Assembly (NCBI GenBank): GCA_024684515.1
Contig: JAIKWS010000080.1
Coordinates: forward strand, 1-45,483
Direction of reading: 5' to 3'
DNA: 45,483 nt
DNA from: Prevotella sp.
GTDB lineage: Bacteria; Bacteroidota; Bacteroidia; Bacteroidales; Bacteroidaceae
The notes beneath the pieces are model-generated. The model did no database searches and was not told the origin of the DNA. It saw only the letters and a program-made list of their open reading frames with translations. Of this stretch, positions 7,774-19,932 are shown one piece after another; the first letter of the stretch is position 1, and each line of letters starts with the position of its first letter. The position numbers and the translations under genes were made by a program.

Positions 7774-9702
7774 TTAATATAGTTTCTGGTTTCTCACGAG
7801 GAAGTACTCATAGTAGAAAGTCTTGCCAAACTGCGGGAAGAACACCTCTTTCATCTTCTCCTCGGTCATGCCCTTGCATCGCTGTGCCAGTGCCATGAAG
7901 GCCTCGTAGCTCTGCTTCACACTGACGTCGAAGGGCATGTGGGAGATGTCGACACCGTTCTCCAGATGACCATACAGATAGGCTGCCTCCTGATAGTGGA
8001 TGGGCATGTGCTCATCCTTGTGGTTGGCGGCATAGCGGTTGAAGATAGGCCAGAACAGCTGGATGTCCTTCATCCACAGGGCAGCATTCATGGCCTCGTC
8101 CTGATAGAGCTGGGTGTAGCCGCGGTCGTAGACGAAGTGCTGCATGAGGAATTTCTCCACCACAGCCTGGTCGCTGTTCAGGTTGTTGGTGAATTTCATC
8201 AGTTCCAGCACCGGTCGGTAGTTGGCATCGGCAGCAATAGCCTCGCCATTGTTGAGGAATGCCTCCTGCTGGCGTGCCCACTCGCCATGATAGCGTGTCT
8301 GCTTGAGCAGGTTGATGTATTTGCGTGCCACACGGTATTCGCCGTTGACCAGTGCACTGCGGGTCATGTATTTCAGCTCTTCTGCTCTCCATCCGAACTC
8401 CACACCGTCTTCCAGGCACCAGCGGTAGCAATAGTTGGGCAGGCCATAGTAGAAATAGATGCTGCGTCCCACCACCTGCGTCATACTGACGGGGATAGGG
8501 GTGTTAGACTCTTTGGCACCGGTTAGATAGTGGTACATCTCGTCACCCTGTCGTCCCAGGCGGAAGAGGGCCAGATTGCGCATCATCACGATGGCACGCG
8601 TGGGCTCGTCTTGCTGGTCGGCAGCCTCTTGCAGAATGCCCTGCCAGTCGGCATTTTCCATGCAGCGTTGCATGCGCAACTCCTTGTGGAAGTTGTAGTC
8701 CCTGTACCAGAACATCTTCACTCCCATCACCAGTACCACCAGCAAGGCCACGTGGATGAGGCCCCACGACAGGGGTCGCTTCACGATGCCGTCGCACAGA
8801 CGACCATAGGTGGCTGCCATTATCACGAAGAAGGCCACCAATATATAATAAGGTATGTAATAGGCCGCATGCTCCTCGACGATGCGGAACAGCGGTAGTG
8901 CTGCCCACCAGATATTGGTCTCACTGGTCTGGTAGAACACCAGTCGGTAGTAGACCAGGGGAACGACGATGATCGCCAGCACGGCTACCAGCGAGGCAAT
9001 CCATTTCAGCTTCTTGTCCTCGGCCTTCAGACGCCATTCCATGATGCCCATCAGCAAGGCTCCCAGCAGGGCATAGAAGCCAATGGCGGGGTAGAGTAGG
9101 GCAGTGGCTAGGGCAATGAACAGCGGACGGAGGAAATGCCTGGCAGGAAGCGAGCGATAGGCCCACACCTCGCCACACACGATGCACAGGGCAATCGTAG
9201 CCACGAAGAAATGGCCTCGCAGCTTCAGGTAGTAGATCCAGTAGCCCAGGTCGACACAGGTCAGCAACAGCAGGGCCACGGGTATCAGCAGCAATGCCGA
9301 CCACTTCAGAGGCACGCGGAATGCCCTTGCGATGAATGCCATCAGCAGTGCCCAGCACACACACAGCCACATCACGCCAAGGACAGGGTGGTAGAAGAAC
9401 TCCGTGAACCATGTGCCCATCCACGTCAGCCAGCCGCCAGCCACCACCAGCTGCTGGTGGTAGAACAGCGGGGTGTTCAGGTGGAGGTTCAGTTCCTGTA
9501 CTTTCCACAGATATTCGTCCTCAAAATGCAGCAGACACACGGCAATAGCCAACAGTGCCACCAGGCATGTCAGTGGCGACAGCCATTTCAGCCAAGGATG
9601 TTCCGGCTTCTTGTCTGCAGCCTTTGGTGCCTTGGGGGCTGCCTTAGGAGCTGCTGCCGATTGCCTCCTTTCTTTCTCATGAATTCGTTGTTTCTTGCTC
9701 AT
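7774..9702 (-). CDS. DUF6057-like multi-pass membrane protein
   Basis: Inner membrane protein of 642 residues. A basic, Ala/Lys/Pro-rich cytoplasmic N-terminus (about residues 1-38) is followed by roughly eight to ten hydrophobic segments up to about residue 345. The C-terminal half is soluble and helical, rich in Tyr and Trp, with a TPR-like spacing (for example RAIVMMRNLALFRLGRQGD and GEYRVARKYINLLKQT). The pairing of a DUF6057 protein with a haem-motif TolB-like lipoprotein is familiar from Bacteroides genomes, but the role is unknown. The start at 9702 fits a -7 element at 9731-9738. It is the first gene of a two-gene leftward unit. Confidence 0.7.
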   Translation of the reverse strand: MSKKQRIHEKERRQSAAAPKAAPKAPKAADKKPEHPWLKWLSPLTCLVALLAIAVCLLHFEDEYLWKVQELNLHLNTPLFYHQQLVVAGGWLTWMGTWFTEFFYHPVLGVMWLCVCWALLMAFIARAFRVPLKWSALLLIPVALLLLTCVDLGYWIYYLKLRGHFFVATIALCIVCGEVWAYRSLPARHFLRPLFIALATALLYPAIGFYALLGALLMGIMEWRLKAEDKKLKWIASLVAVLAIIVVPLVYYRLVFYQTSETNIWWAALPLFRIVEEHAAYYIPYYILVAFFVIMAATYGRLCDGIVKRPLSWGLIHVALLVVLVMGVKMFWYRDYNFHKELRMQRCMENADWQGILQEAADQQDEPTRAIVMMRNLALFRLGRQGDEMYHYLTGAKESNTPIPVSMTQVVGRSIYFYYGLPNYCYRWCLEDGVEFGWRAEELKYMTRSALVNGEYRVARKYINLLKQTRYHGEWARQQEAFLNNGEAIAADANYRPVLELMKFTNNLNSDQAVVEKFLMQHFVYDRGYTQLYQDEAMNAALWMKDIQLFWPIFNRYAANHKDEHMPIHYQEAAYLYGHLENGVDISHMPFDVSVKQSYEAFMALAQRCKGMTEEKMKEVFFPQFGKTFYYEYFLVRNQKLY

Positions 9703-9730
9703 GGAAGTAAAATTATATTCGTTTTGCCTG

Positions 9731-9738
9731 CAAAATTA
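9731..9738 (-). promoter_or_regulatory. -7 element for the DUF6057/TolB-like unit
   Basis: TAATTTTG on the minus strand fits TAnnTTTG and lies 29 bases upstream of the start codon at 9702. The -33 element is not clear. Confidence 0.5.
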
Positions 9739-9873
9739 CATTTTTTTTTCGAAATTCGTGCCACAAGCAGCAAGAAAAACGCATTATTTATAGGAGAAAG
9801 AGCCGTTGGCGAAAGAATGTTGTTTTGCTTATCTTCTGATAATGAGCAACTTACGTATTATTGCTTGGTGTGA

Positions 9874-10283
9874 TTGTTGCATTGTTGCATTGTTGCATTG
9901 TTGCATGAGGGGGTATAATAGGTTTTTCAGTCCTTTTCTCAGTACTATCTTTACATTATTAATAATAAGGTATTGATATTTTTCAGTACTGATTTTTCAT
10001 TGTTGTCCTTTCGATAATCTCCTTTCGATAGTCCTCTTTTCAATAATTATCTTCTCAATAATTTCCTTTCGAATATTATCTTCTCAATAATTTCCTTTCG
10101 AATATTATCTTTCTTATTCTTATCTTTTCAATGTTACCATATTCAGTTTGAAATTTTAGGTTATTGTTTTTCATTATAAACTTTTCAGTACTGTATAAGC
10201 TCCCAGTCGTAGCGTCAAAAACAGGCTATGTGGAGGTATGAAGGTACCATATGCAACAATGCAACAATGCAACAATGCAACAA
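9874..10283. repeat. Inverted repeat built from 8-mer arrays, 344-bp loop
   Basis: The left arm is TGTTGCAT repeated four times at 9875-9906, and the right arm is ATGCAACA repeated four times at 10251-10282. The arms are exact reverse complements, and one more pair (9874/10283) extends the match to 33 bp. The enclosed 344 bases carry no gene. The arms could form a long hairpin or serve as ends of a small non-autonomous element. No target-site duplication was seen. Confidence 0.95.
10046..10112. repeat. 29-bp tandem repeat, two copies plus a partial
   Basis: Two identical 29-base units (10046-10074 and 10075-10103), each starting ATTATCTTCTCAATAATTTC, followed by a partial third copy. Degenerate relatives with CCTTTCGATA cores lie just upstream (10010-10035). 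Confidence 0.9.
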
Positions 10284-10344
10284 ATCCAGTTTGGCGATTC
10301 AGAAAATACTTTACATTATAATCCCCTATTTCTGTCTGTAAGGA

Positions 10345-10359
10345 GGAAAATATTTTTCC
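10345..10359. repeat. GGAAAATATTTTTCC palindrome, single copy
   Basis: This 15-mer recurs exactly at 20132-20146, where it is part of a 22-bp array. Here it is alone, 270 bases upstream of the beta-galactosidase promoter. Confidence 0.75.
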
Positions 10360-10628
10360 CTGCCTAGGGAATTATTTCTGCCTAACTATCCCGCGAATTT
10401 TTCCTGGCGTCTGCGACTTCCTTATCTGAAAATATTTTACATTTTGCTTTTCGTAATCCGAGACCTCAAGTCGTTTTGTTGCAAAAAGCCACCCCATTTC
10501 AGCCATTTTTGATGCCAAAAGCTGTCGTTTGATGTCCAATTTTCACGTTTGGCGGGGCAGAAAAGCCATAAAAGGAGCAAAAGAAAAAAATATCTGAGCA
10601 GATTGTGCTTTCTATGAAAGGTTTTTTG

Positions 10629-10636
10629 TATCTTTG
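10629..10636 (+). promoter_or_regulatory. -7 element for the beta-galactosidase gene
   Basis: TATCTTTG matches TAnnTTTG, 37 bases before the start codon at 10673. A TTG at 10603-10605 is slightly too far (23 bases) for an ideal -33 element. Confidence 0.7.
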
Positions 10637-10666
10637 CACAGAAATAGATTATACAATAACAAATAA

Positions 10667-14688
<4,022 letters not shown>

Positions 14689-14697
14689 GGCAAAAAA

Positions 14698-14784
14698 ACT
14701 AGCTAGTAGCCCGTTATGAGACATACTAGCTAGTAGCCAGATATGAGACATACTAGCCAGTAGCCCGTTATGAGACTAGCTAGT
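14698..14784. repeat. 27-bp tandem array with ACTAGCTAGT palindromes
   Basis: Two full 27-base units (14698-14724, 14725-14751), a 23-base unit (14752-14774) and a final ACTAGCTAGT (14775-14784). Each unit begins with a palindrome or near-palindrome. Seven CTAG tetramers occur in 87 bases. The array fills the gap between convergent stops at 14688 and 14788. Confidence 0.95.
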
Positions 14785-14787
14785 CGC

Positions 14788-15435
14788 CTATTCCTTGTTG
14801 TCTGTCGCTTCTTCAGATGCCTGCTTGCCTTTCTTGCGATAGTGCTTCACTACGAAGTAGACAATGACAAGTGCTACAATGGCAACGATTCCCAGAACGA
14901 TGTAGTGGTTGTATTTCTCGATGGTGGCATCCAGTTCGCTTTCAGGTACCACACTATGCAGATACCATCCCAGTGCTGCCAGAATGCTGTGCCATACGCC
15001 AGCACCCAGTGTGGTGTAGAGCAAGAACTTCCAGTAGTTCATACGGGCCAGTCCCGCAGGCAGGCTGATGAGGTGGCGAATGCCTGGTATGAGACGACCA
15101 GTGAGGGTGGCCACCACACCATGATTGTCGAAGTAGCGCTCACTCTTCTCCACCTTCTCCTGATTCAGCATGCACATCTTGCCCCATTTGCTATTGGCAA
15201 ACTTATAGATGACGGGACGACCCACATAGAGGGCCACGACATAGTTGATACTGGCACCAATGGCAGCACCAATGGTGGCAAAAAGCACCACGAGAAACAC
15301 GTTGAGATTGCCTGAGGCAGCATGATAGGCGGCAGGAGCCACCACCAGCTCGGAGGGTACAGGTACAACGGTGCTCTCGAGAAGCATCAGCAGAAGGATG
15401 TTGGGATAGGTGAGGTTGTTGAGTAACCAGTTCAT
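14788..15435 (-). CDS. DedA family inner membrane protein
   Basis: Member of the DedA/SNARE-associated (VTT) family, 215 residues, proposed in other bacteria to flip undecaprenyl phosphate or phospholipids across the inner membrane. Visible are several hydrophobic segments (about 10-30, 45-70, 130-165 and 170-195), the re-entrant loop ESTVVPVPSELVV, and the conserved GRLIPGIRHLISLPAGLARM with the Arg and Gly-Arg positions typical of the family. It ends in a basic then acidic cytoplasmic tail. The start at 15435 lies 20 bases after the TPR gene stop, so it is probably the last gene of an mltG-glnS-TPR-dedA run. Its stop abuts the CTAG-rich array. Confidence 0.93.
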   Translation of the reverse strand: MNWLLNNLTYPNILLLMLLESTVVPVPSELVVAPAAYHAASGNLNVFLVVLFATIGAAIGASINYVVALYVGRPVIYKFANSKWGKMCMLNQEKVEKSERYFDNHGVVATLTGRLIPGIRHLISLPAGLARMNYWKFLLYTTLGAGVWHSILAALGWYLHSVVPESELDATIEKYNHYIVLGIVAIVALVIVYFVVKHYRKKGKQASEEATDNKE

Positions 15436-15455
15436 AAGTATATTTCAGATAAAGC

Positions 15456-16880
15456 TTATTTCCGTAGTTTTTCTTGAATATATGTATAGAAGTCCTTGGG
15501 TTCCACGTTCTTAGGGAAGAGATGCGCCAGTGCTATAGAACACTCATCGGGGTTTCGCTCACAGGCAATCTTCAGATTGTCGACAAACTCGTCGGTCTTT
15601 TTCAGATCGTAGCAGCACAGGGCCATGTAGGCATAGCCTTCGGTGTTGTCGTCTTTAACCATCTTGAAGTACTTCTTGAATAGCCGGTAGGCAATTTCGA
15701 GGTAGTGGTTTTCGTAGAGTGAGACGATGATGCGCAGTAGCGTAGAGGCTGGGGTATCACTGCTGACATATGCTTGCCGGAAACACCGTCTGGCCTCCTC
15801 TATCTTTCCGGCTTTCAGGTAGATATGTCCTCGTAGCACCTTCGTGCGTAATTTGTCAGCATTGTAAAGGACATCGGCTTTGTCGAGCATTTCTATGGCT
15901 TTGTCGTAGATACCCTCCTCACTGTAGGCGAATGAGAGTTGCTCGTAGATCTCGAGCAGATAGGGGGAGAGGGCGTACGAGTGCTTTTCGGCTTTGCTTA
16001 GCGACTCAATGGCCTCTTTGTAACATCTCAGGTTGAGGTGCGCGAGGCCCTTGTAAGTGAGTGCATGTTCGTCTTGGGGCTCGACTTTCAGGAAGCGGTC
16101 ATAGTATTTGAGGGCCTCTTGATAGTTGCTGATCTCGTAAAGTCCGTTGGCCTTGGTTAAAAGGCCGTCAGGGTCTTCGGGGTCGATAGCAAGGATATAA
16201 TCGCAGCTCTCGATGGCACTGCTGTAGTCTTCGCTGGCGAACTGTGTCGAAGCCAGCATGTACCAGTAGTGCTTGTCGTATGGGTCGGCATCTAACAGTT
16301 CACTCCACACTTTCACACTCTCTTTGTACTCTCCCAGCTGGTACAGCAAACGTGCCTTCAGCTCCAGGAAACTGTTCGTCTTCTTCGGTATTCCTCTGGC
16401 TAGCCATTGTCTGGCAAAGTCGAGACAGTAGTAGCTGGAGAAGATCCTGACTGCGTTAGTGACAAAATCCTCATAGTCATCAGGTGAAATATTCTTGAAC
16501 TTCTCACGCAGATAGTCGTTAGCTTCCTCCGGATACTCATCAGCAATCAGGATCTCGGCCTTGTCTAAGATATAGTCAAGATCGTCAGTATCGTTGATCT
16601 GCTCAAGGTATTCACGTGCCCTGTCAACATCTCCATTGTCCAGTGACTCCTGTATCTTGTAGTTGAGTGGCGCAATGTGGCCTGGTGAGATGCTGAGAGC
16701 TAGGTTGATGGCTTGCTCAGCCTGCTCATCGTAACTGCAAAACTGATAGTAGTCGGCAATGTCCGTCAGTTCCTCTGCATCCAGGAATACGGGTAGCCCC
16801 TTATCTACGGCTGATTCGTATTCCGAGAGGATTTCGTGAAATTCCTCGCTGTCGAAGTATTCGTCGCCAGTTTCCTTCAT
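15456..16880 (-). CDS. Tetratricopeptide repeat protein
   Basis: Soluble TPR protein of 474 residues without a signal peptide. An acidic N-terminus (MKETGDEYFDSEEFHEILSE) is followed by about nine to ten helical repeats; clear ones include KVWSELLDADPYDKHYWYML, AIESCDYILAIDPEDPDGLL, ALKYYDRFLKVEPQDEHALT and AIESLSKAEKHSYALSPYLL. It is likely a protein-protein adaptor; its partner is unknown. The start at 16880 overlaps the glnS stop by one base (TAATG), so translation is probably coupled. The frame is open for another 85 codons upstream, but that stretch overlaps the end of glnS and has the composition of an out-of-frame read. Confidence 0.85.
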   Translation of the reverse strand: MKETGDEYFDSEEFHEILSEYESAVDKGLPVFLDAEELTDIADYYQFCSYDEQAEQAINLALSISPGHIAPLNYKIQESLDNGDVDRAREYLEQINDTDDLDYILDKAEILIADEYPEEANDYLREKFKNISPDDYEDFVTNAVRIFSSYYCLDFARQWLARGIPKKTNSFLELKARLLYQLGEYKESVKVWSELLDADPYDKHYWYMLASTQFASEDYSSAIESCDYILAIDPEDPDGLLTKANGLYEISNYQEALKYYDRFLKVEPQDEHALTYKGLAHLNLRCYKEAIESLSKAEKHSYALSPYLLEIYEQLSFAYSEEGIYDKAIEMLDKADVLYNADKLRTKVLRGHIYLKAGKIEEARRCFRQAYVSSDTPASTLLRIIVSLYENHYLEIAYRLFKKYFKMVKDDNTEGYAYMALCCYDLKKTDEFVDNLKIACERNPDECSIALAHLFPKNVEPKDFYTYIQEKLRK

Positions 16881-18622
16881 TAGCTGCGCAAGCCTACGGT
16901 TTTGTTGAACACGGGATGCTCTGCCGTTGAGTCGGGGTCGACGTTGAAGTAGCCTATACGCTGGAACTGCAGGTAGCTGAGTGGCTGCAGGCTGGCGGCA
17001 AACGGCTCGATATAGCACTGTGTCAGCACGTGTAGCGAATCGGGATTGATGATCTGCTTCATGGCGGTGACAGCATCGCACTGCTGTTCGTCGCGTATGG
17101 CAGCCATATCGTCGCGTGGATTCTCCACCTTCCACAGACGGTCATAGAGTCGTACCTCGGCTTTGACGGCATTGTGACAGCTCACCCAGTGCAGTGTCTT
17201 GCCCTTGATCTTGCGGTTGGCACCAGGCATACCGCTACGGGTCTCAGGGTCGTAGGTGCAGTAGATGGTGGTGATGCGTCCGCTGTCATCCTTGTCGCAG
17301 GCATGCTCTTCGTCACATTTGATGATATAGGCGTTCTTCAGGCGTACCTCCTTGCCAGGAGCCAGACGCATGAATTTCTTCTCGCTGACCTCCATGAAGT
17401 CATCACGTTCAATCCACAGCTCACGGCTGAACTCCACTTCGTGCGTGCCGTCGGCCTCGTTCTCGGGGTTGTTGATAGCTGTGAGCATCTCGACCTTGTC
17501 CTGTGGATAATTGGTGATGACCACCTTGACGGGGTCGAGAACGGCAGATACGCGAAGTGCCCGCTGGTTGAGGTCGTCACGTACCACACTCTCGAGCTGA
17601 GCCATATCGTTGAGGGCATCAATCTTGGTATAGCCAATCTTGTCGATGAACTTCACGATGCTCTCGGGAGAGTATCCACGACGTCGGAAACCGCAGATGG
17701 TAGGCATGCGGGGATCGTCCCATCCGTTGACCAGATGGTCGTTGACCAGTGCCAGCAGATTGCGTTTCGACATCAGTGTATAGTTCAGGTTCAGCTTGTT
17801 GAACTCAGTCTGGCGAGGACGGTTGTCCTCGATATTGTCAGTCTCGCCTTTCCACTCTTTCATCCAGGTGACGAAGAGGTCATAGAGGGGACGGTGCTCG
17901 ACAAACTCCAGTGTGCACCACGAGTGGGTGACCCCCTCCAGATAGTCGCTCTGTCCGTGGGTGAAGTCGTACATGGGGTAGGCATTCCACTTGGCTCCCG
18001 TGCGGATATGCGGAATGTTCAGAACACGATAGATGAGTGGGTCGCGGAACAGCATATTCGGATGGGCCATATCGATCTTTGCACGTAGTACGAGTGTGCC
18101 AGGCTGACATTGTCCGCTGTTCATGTATTCGAACAGTCGTAGATTCTCCTCCACAGGACGTTCGCGGAAGGGAGAGTTGGTGCCTGGGCTGGTAGTCGTG
18201 CCTTTCTGCTGTGCTATCAGCTCGGCACTCTGTTCGTCGACATAGGCACGGCCCTGCTTGATGAGCCATACGGCAAAGTCCCACAGCTCCTGGAAGTAGT
18301 CGCTGGCATAGTAGACATTGTGCCACTGGAATCCCAGCCACTTGATGTCCTGTTCGATGCTTTCTATATATTCAGTATCTTCTTTCTGTGGGTTGGTGTC
18401 GTCGAAGCGCAGGTTGCACTCGCCACCATATTTCTTTGCCAGTCCGAAGTCGAGTGCGATAGCCTTAGCGTGGCCTATATGCAGGTATCCGTTGGGCTCT
18501 GGTGGGAATCGTGTCTGCATGCGTCCACCGTTCTTGCCTGCTGCCAGGTCGTCAATCACCTTCTGTTCGACGAAGCTCACTGATTTCTTCTCTTCGTTCT
18601 CGCTGATTATTTTCTCTGTCAT
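16880..18622 (-). CDS. glnS: Glutaminyl-tRNA synthetase
   Basis: Class I aminoacyl-tRNA synthetase that charges tRNA-Gln, 580 residues. The Rossmann catalytic domain carries PPEPNGYLHIGHAKAIALDF with HIGH at residues 48-51 and the KMSKS counterpart LMSKRNL. The C-terminal part is the two-barrel anticodon-binding domain of GlnRS (for example IKGKTLHWVSCHNAVKAEVR). Conserved GlnRS marks such as RFDDTNPQKED and PTICGFRRRGYSPESI separate it from GluRS. The start at 18622 (MTEKII) was chosen over one 13 codons upstream, which would run into the promoter. It has its own -7 element and is coupled to the TPR gene downstream. Confidence 0.97.
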   Translation of the reverse strand: MTEKIISENEEKKSVSFVEQKVIDDLAAGKNGGRMQTRFPPEPNGYLHIGHAKAIALDFGLAKKYGGECNLRFDDTNPQKEDTEYIESIEQDIKWLGFQWHNVYYASDYFQELWDFAVWLIKQGRAYVDEQSAELIAQQKGTTTSPGTNSPFRERPVEENLRLFEYMNSGQCQPGTLVLRAKIDMAHPNMLFRDPLIYRVLNIPHIRTGAKWNAYPMYDFTHGQSDYLEGVTHSWCTLEFVEHRPLYDLFVTWMKEWKGETDNIEDNRPRQTEFNKLNLNYTLMSKRNLLALVNDHLVNGWDDPRMPTICGFRRRGYSPESIVKFIDKIGYTKIDALNDMAQLESVVRDDLNQRALRVSAVLDPVKVVITNYPQDKVEMLTAINNPENEADGTHEVEFSRELWIERDDFMEVSEKKFMRLAPGKEVRLKNAYIIKCDEEHACDKDDSGRITTIYCTYDPETRSGMPGANRKIKGKTLHWVSCHNAVKAEVRLYDRLWKVENPRDDMAAIRDEQQCDAVTAMKQIINPDSLHVLTQCYIEPFAASLQPLSYLQFQRIGYFNVDPDSTAEHPVFNKTVGLRS

Positions 18623-18650
18623 ATTCTTGTGTGATTTTTGAATTTGCCTG

Positions 18651-18658
18651 CAAAGGTA
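18651..18658 (-). promoter_or_regulatory. -7 element for glnS
   Basis: TACCTTTG on the minus strand, 28 bases upstream of the glnS start codon. It lies in the gap between mltG and glnS, so glnS can be expressed without mltG. Confidence 0.7.
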
Positions 18659-18758
18659 CAAAAAAGTTAGGAGTTAAAAGTTAGGTGCTTATAGTTTTTT
18701 TATGATCACCGTCATTTTTCTGTTTCTGTCAGTCTATAGCTCCTTCCTGTATCCTGCC

Positions 18759-19796
18759 TTATCTGATTCCCATCTTGTTGAGTGCCTGCTGATAGCGACG
18801 GGCATTCTGGTTGTGCTCGCTGAGTGTGCGTGCGAAGTTATGCGTACCAGAGAAGTCCTCCTTGGCACACATGTAGAGATAGTCGTGCTGTGCCGGATTG
18901 AGCACTGCCTCGATAGCCTGTAGTGATGGTACGCGGATGGGTCCAGGCATCAGTCCGGCATATTTATAAGTGTTGTATGGGCTATCCACTTCCAGATGGC
19001 GGTTCAGTATGCGTCTCAGGGTGAAGTCCTTCAGAGCAAACTTCACGGTGGGGTCGGCCTGTAGCAGCATGCCCCGTTTCAGACGGTTGAGGTACATTCC
19101 GGCTATCATGGGCTTCTCTGCATTGTTGGCTGTTTCCTCGTCAATGATGCTGGCCAGTATCACTGCCTCGTTGGGGGTAAGTCCCTGGTTCTCAGCTTTC
19201 TTTCGTCGCTCGTCATTCCAGTAGCTGTCGTGCTCCTTCTGCATACGTTGCATCAGTGCATCTAGCGAGGTGTTCCAATAGACCTCGTAGGTATTTGGCA
19301 CAAAAATGCAGGCAATGGTTGTGGTGTCGTAGCCCAGTTGTTGGCAGTAGGTCTGACTGGTTAGTGCCTGTGCGATGGTGGCACTATCGAGCATCAGCTT
19401 GCTGCTGAGACGGGCTGCCATCTTGTCCATCGTGCGCACCTCGGGTATGGTCAGCATGATGGGCGACTGTTGTCCGTTGCGCAACATGCGGAACACGTCA
19501 ATGGCTTTGGCTCCTGGTTCAATAGCATAGCGACCCGTGCGCAAGTGCTGGTCATAATCGTAGTAGCTGGCCAGTCGTTTCAGGCCTTTCAGACCTTCTG
19601 CGGTGCTGACGGGTGCTAGCTTGGCATAGACAGAGTCGGCAGAGTCGTCGTTGTCTATATATAAATAATGTGTCTCTTCTTGACTGAGCACCTGTGCGCT
19701 AATCTGTCGATAATAATAGTAGGCGAAGCCAGCTGCTACGAGCAGCAGCACGGCAACAATAATGAGTGCGTAATGTTTCTTGTTGAGTTGTTTCAT
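18759..19796 (-). CDS. mltG: Endolytic murein transglycosylase MltG
   Basis: Inner membrane-anchored lytic transglycosylase of the YceG family that cuts nascent peptidoglycan strands, 345 residues. A short basic N-terminus precedes one membrane segment (about residues 10-28). A LysM-like region is followed by the catalytic YceG domain (about 110-340). The family active-site block reads ASIIDEET (215-222), where Glu221 aligns with the conserved glutamate of the ExET pattern; the residue two before it is Asp where many homologues have Glu. Other marks are FVPNTYEVYWNT, MIAGMYLNRL, LQADPTVKFAL and YNTYKYAGLMPGPI. The predicted leader (about 120 bases) carries a group II intron domain V-like hairpin. 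Confidence 0.94.
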   Translation of the reverse strand: MKQLNKKHYALIIVAVLLLVAAGFAYYYYRQISAQVLSQEETHYLYIDNDDSADSVYAKLAPVSTAEGLKGLKRLASYYDYDQHLRTGRYAIEPGAKAIDVFRMLRNGQQSPIMLTIPEVRTMDKMAARLSSKLMLDSATIAQALTSQTYCQQLGYDTTTIACIFVPNTYEVYWNTSLDALMQRMQKEHDSYWNDERRKKAENQGLTPNEAVILASIIDEETANNAEKPMIAGMYLNRLKRGMLLQADPTVKFALKDFTLRRILNRHLEVDSPYNTYKYAGLMPGPIRVPSLQAIEAVLNPAQHDYLYMCAKEDFSGTHNFARTLSEHNQNARRYQQALNKMGIR

Positions 19797-19823
19797 GCTT
19801 TATCTTTGGAATTATGCAGGTGG

Positions 19824-19913
19824 GAGGGGTAGCCCCCTCTTTTCCCTTTGAGAATCGTACTTGCGACTTACACCGCATACGGCTGAATCATTGCCTTTGC
19901 GACTCCTGGTCGC
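19824..19913 (-). ncRNA. Group II intron domain V/VI-like relic in the mltG leader
   Basis: On the minus strand three hairpins follow one another. First is GCGAC/GTCGC with a 5-base loop (19899-19913). Second is a domain V-like element (19853-19884): lower stem AGCCGTA with TACGATT, upper stem GCGGT/GTCGC closed by the GNRA tetraloop GTAA (19868-19871), and an asymmetric bulge between them. Third is GAGGGG/CCCCTC with loop GCTA (19824-19839), in the place of a short domain VI. Against the usual bacterial domain V the catalytic AGC is kept, but one pair is broken (C opposite A) and the closing G is lost. No reverse transcriptase gene or other intron domains were seen, so it is probably a relic. 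The conserved shape is read from sequence; the intron origin is inference. Confidence 0.6.
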
Positions 19914-19924
19914 GCAAAACGATG

Positions 19925-19932
19925 CAAAGGTA
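19925..19932 (-). promoter_or_regulatory. -7 element for mltG
   Basis: TACCTTTG on the minus strand. It is 128 bases upstream of the mltG start, so the message would carry the hairpins at 19824-19913 in its leader. Confidence 0.6.

Noticed and set aside
19801..19808. TATCTTTG on the plus strand
   Set aside because: It matches a -7 element, but no rightward gene follows before 21897; it lies at the mltG translation start by chance.
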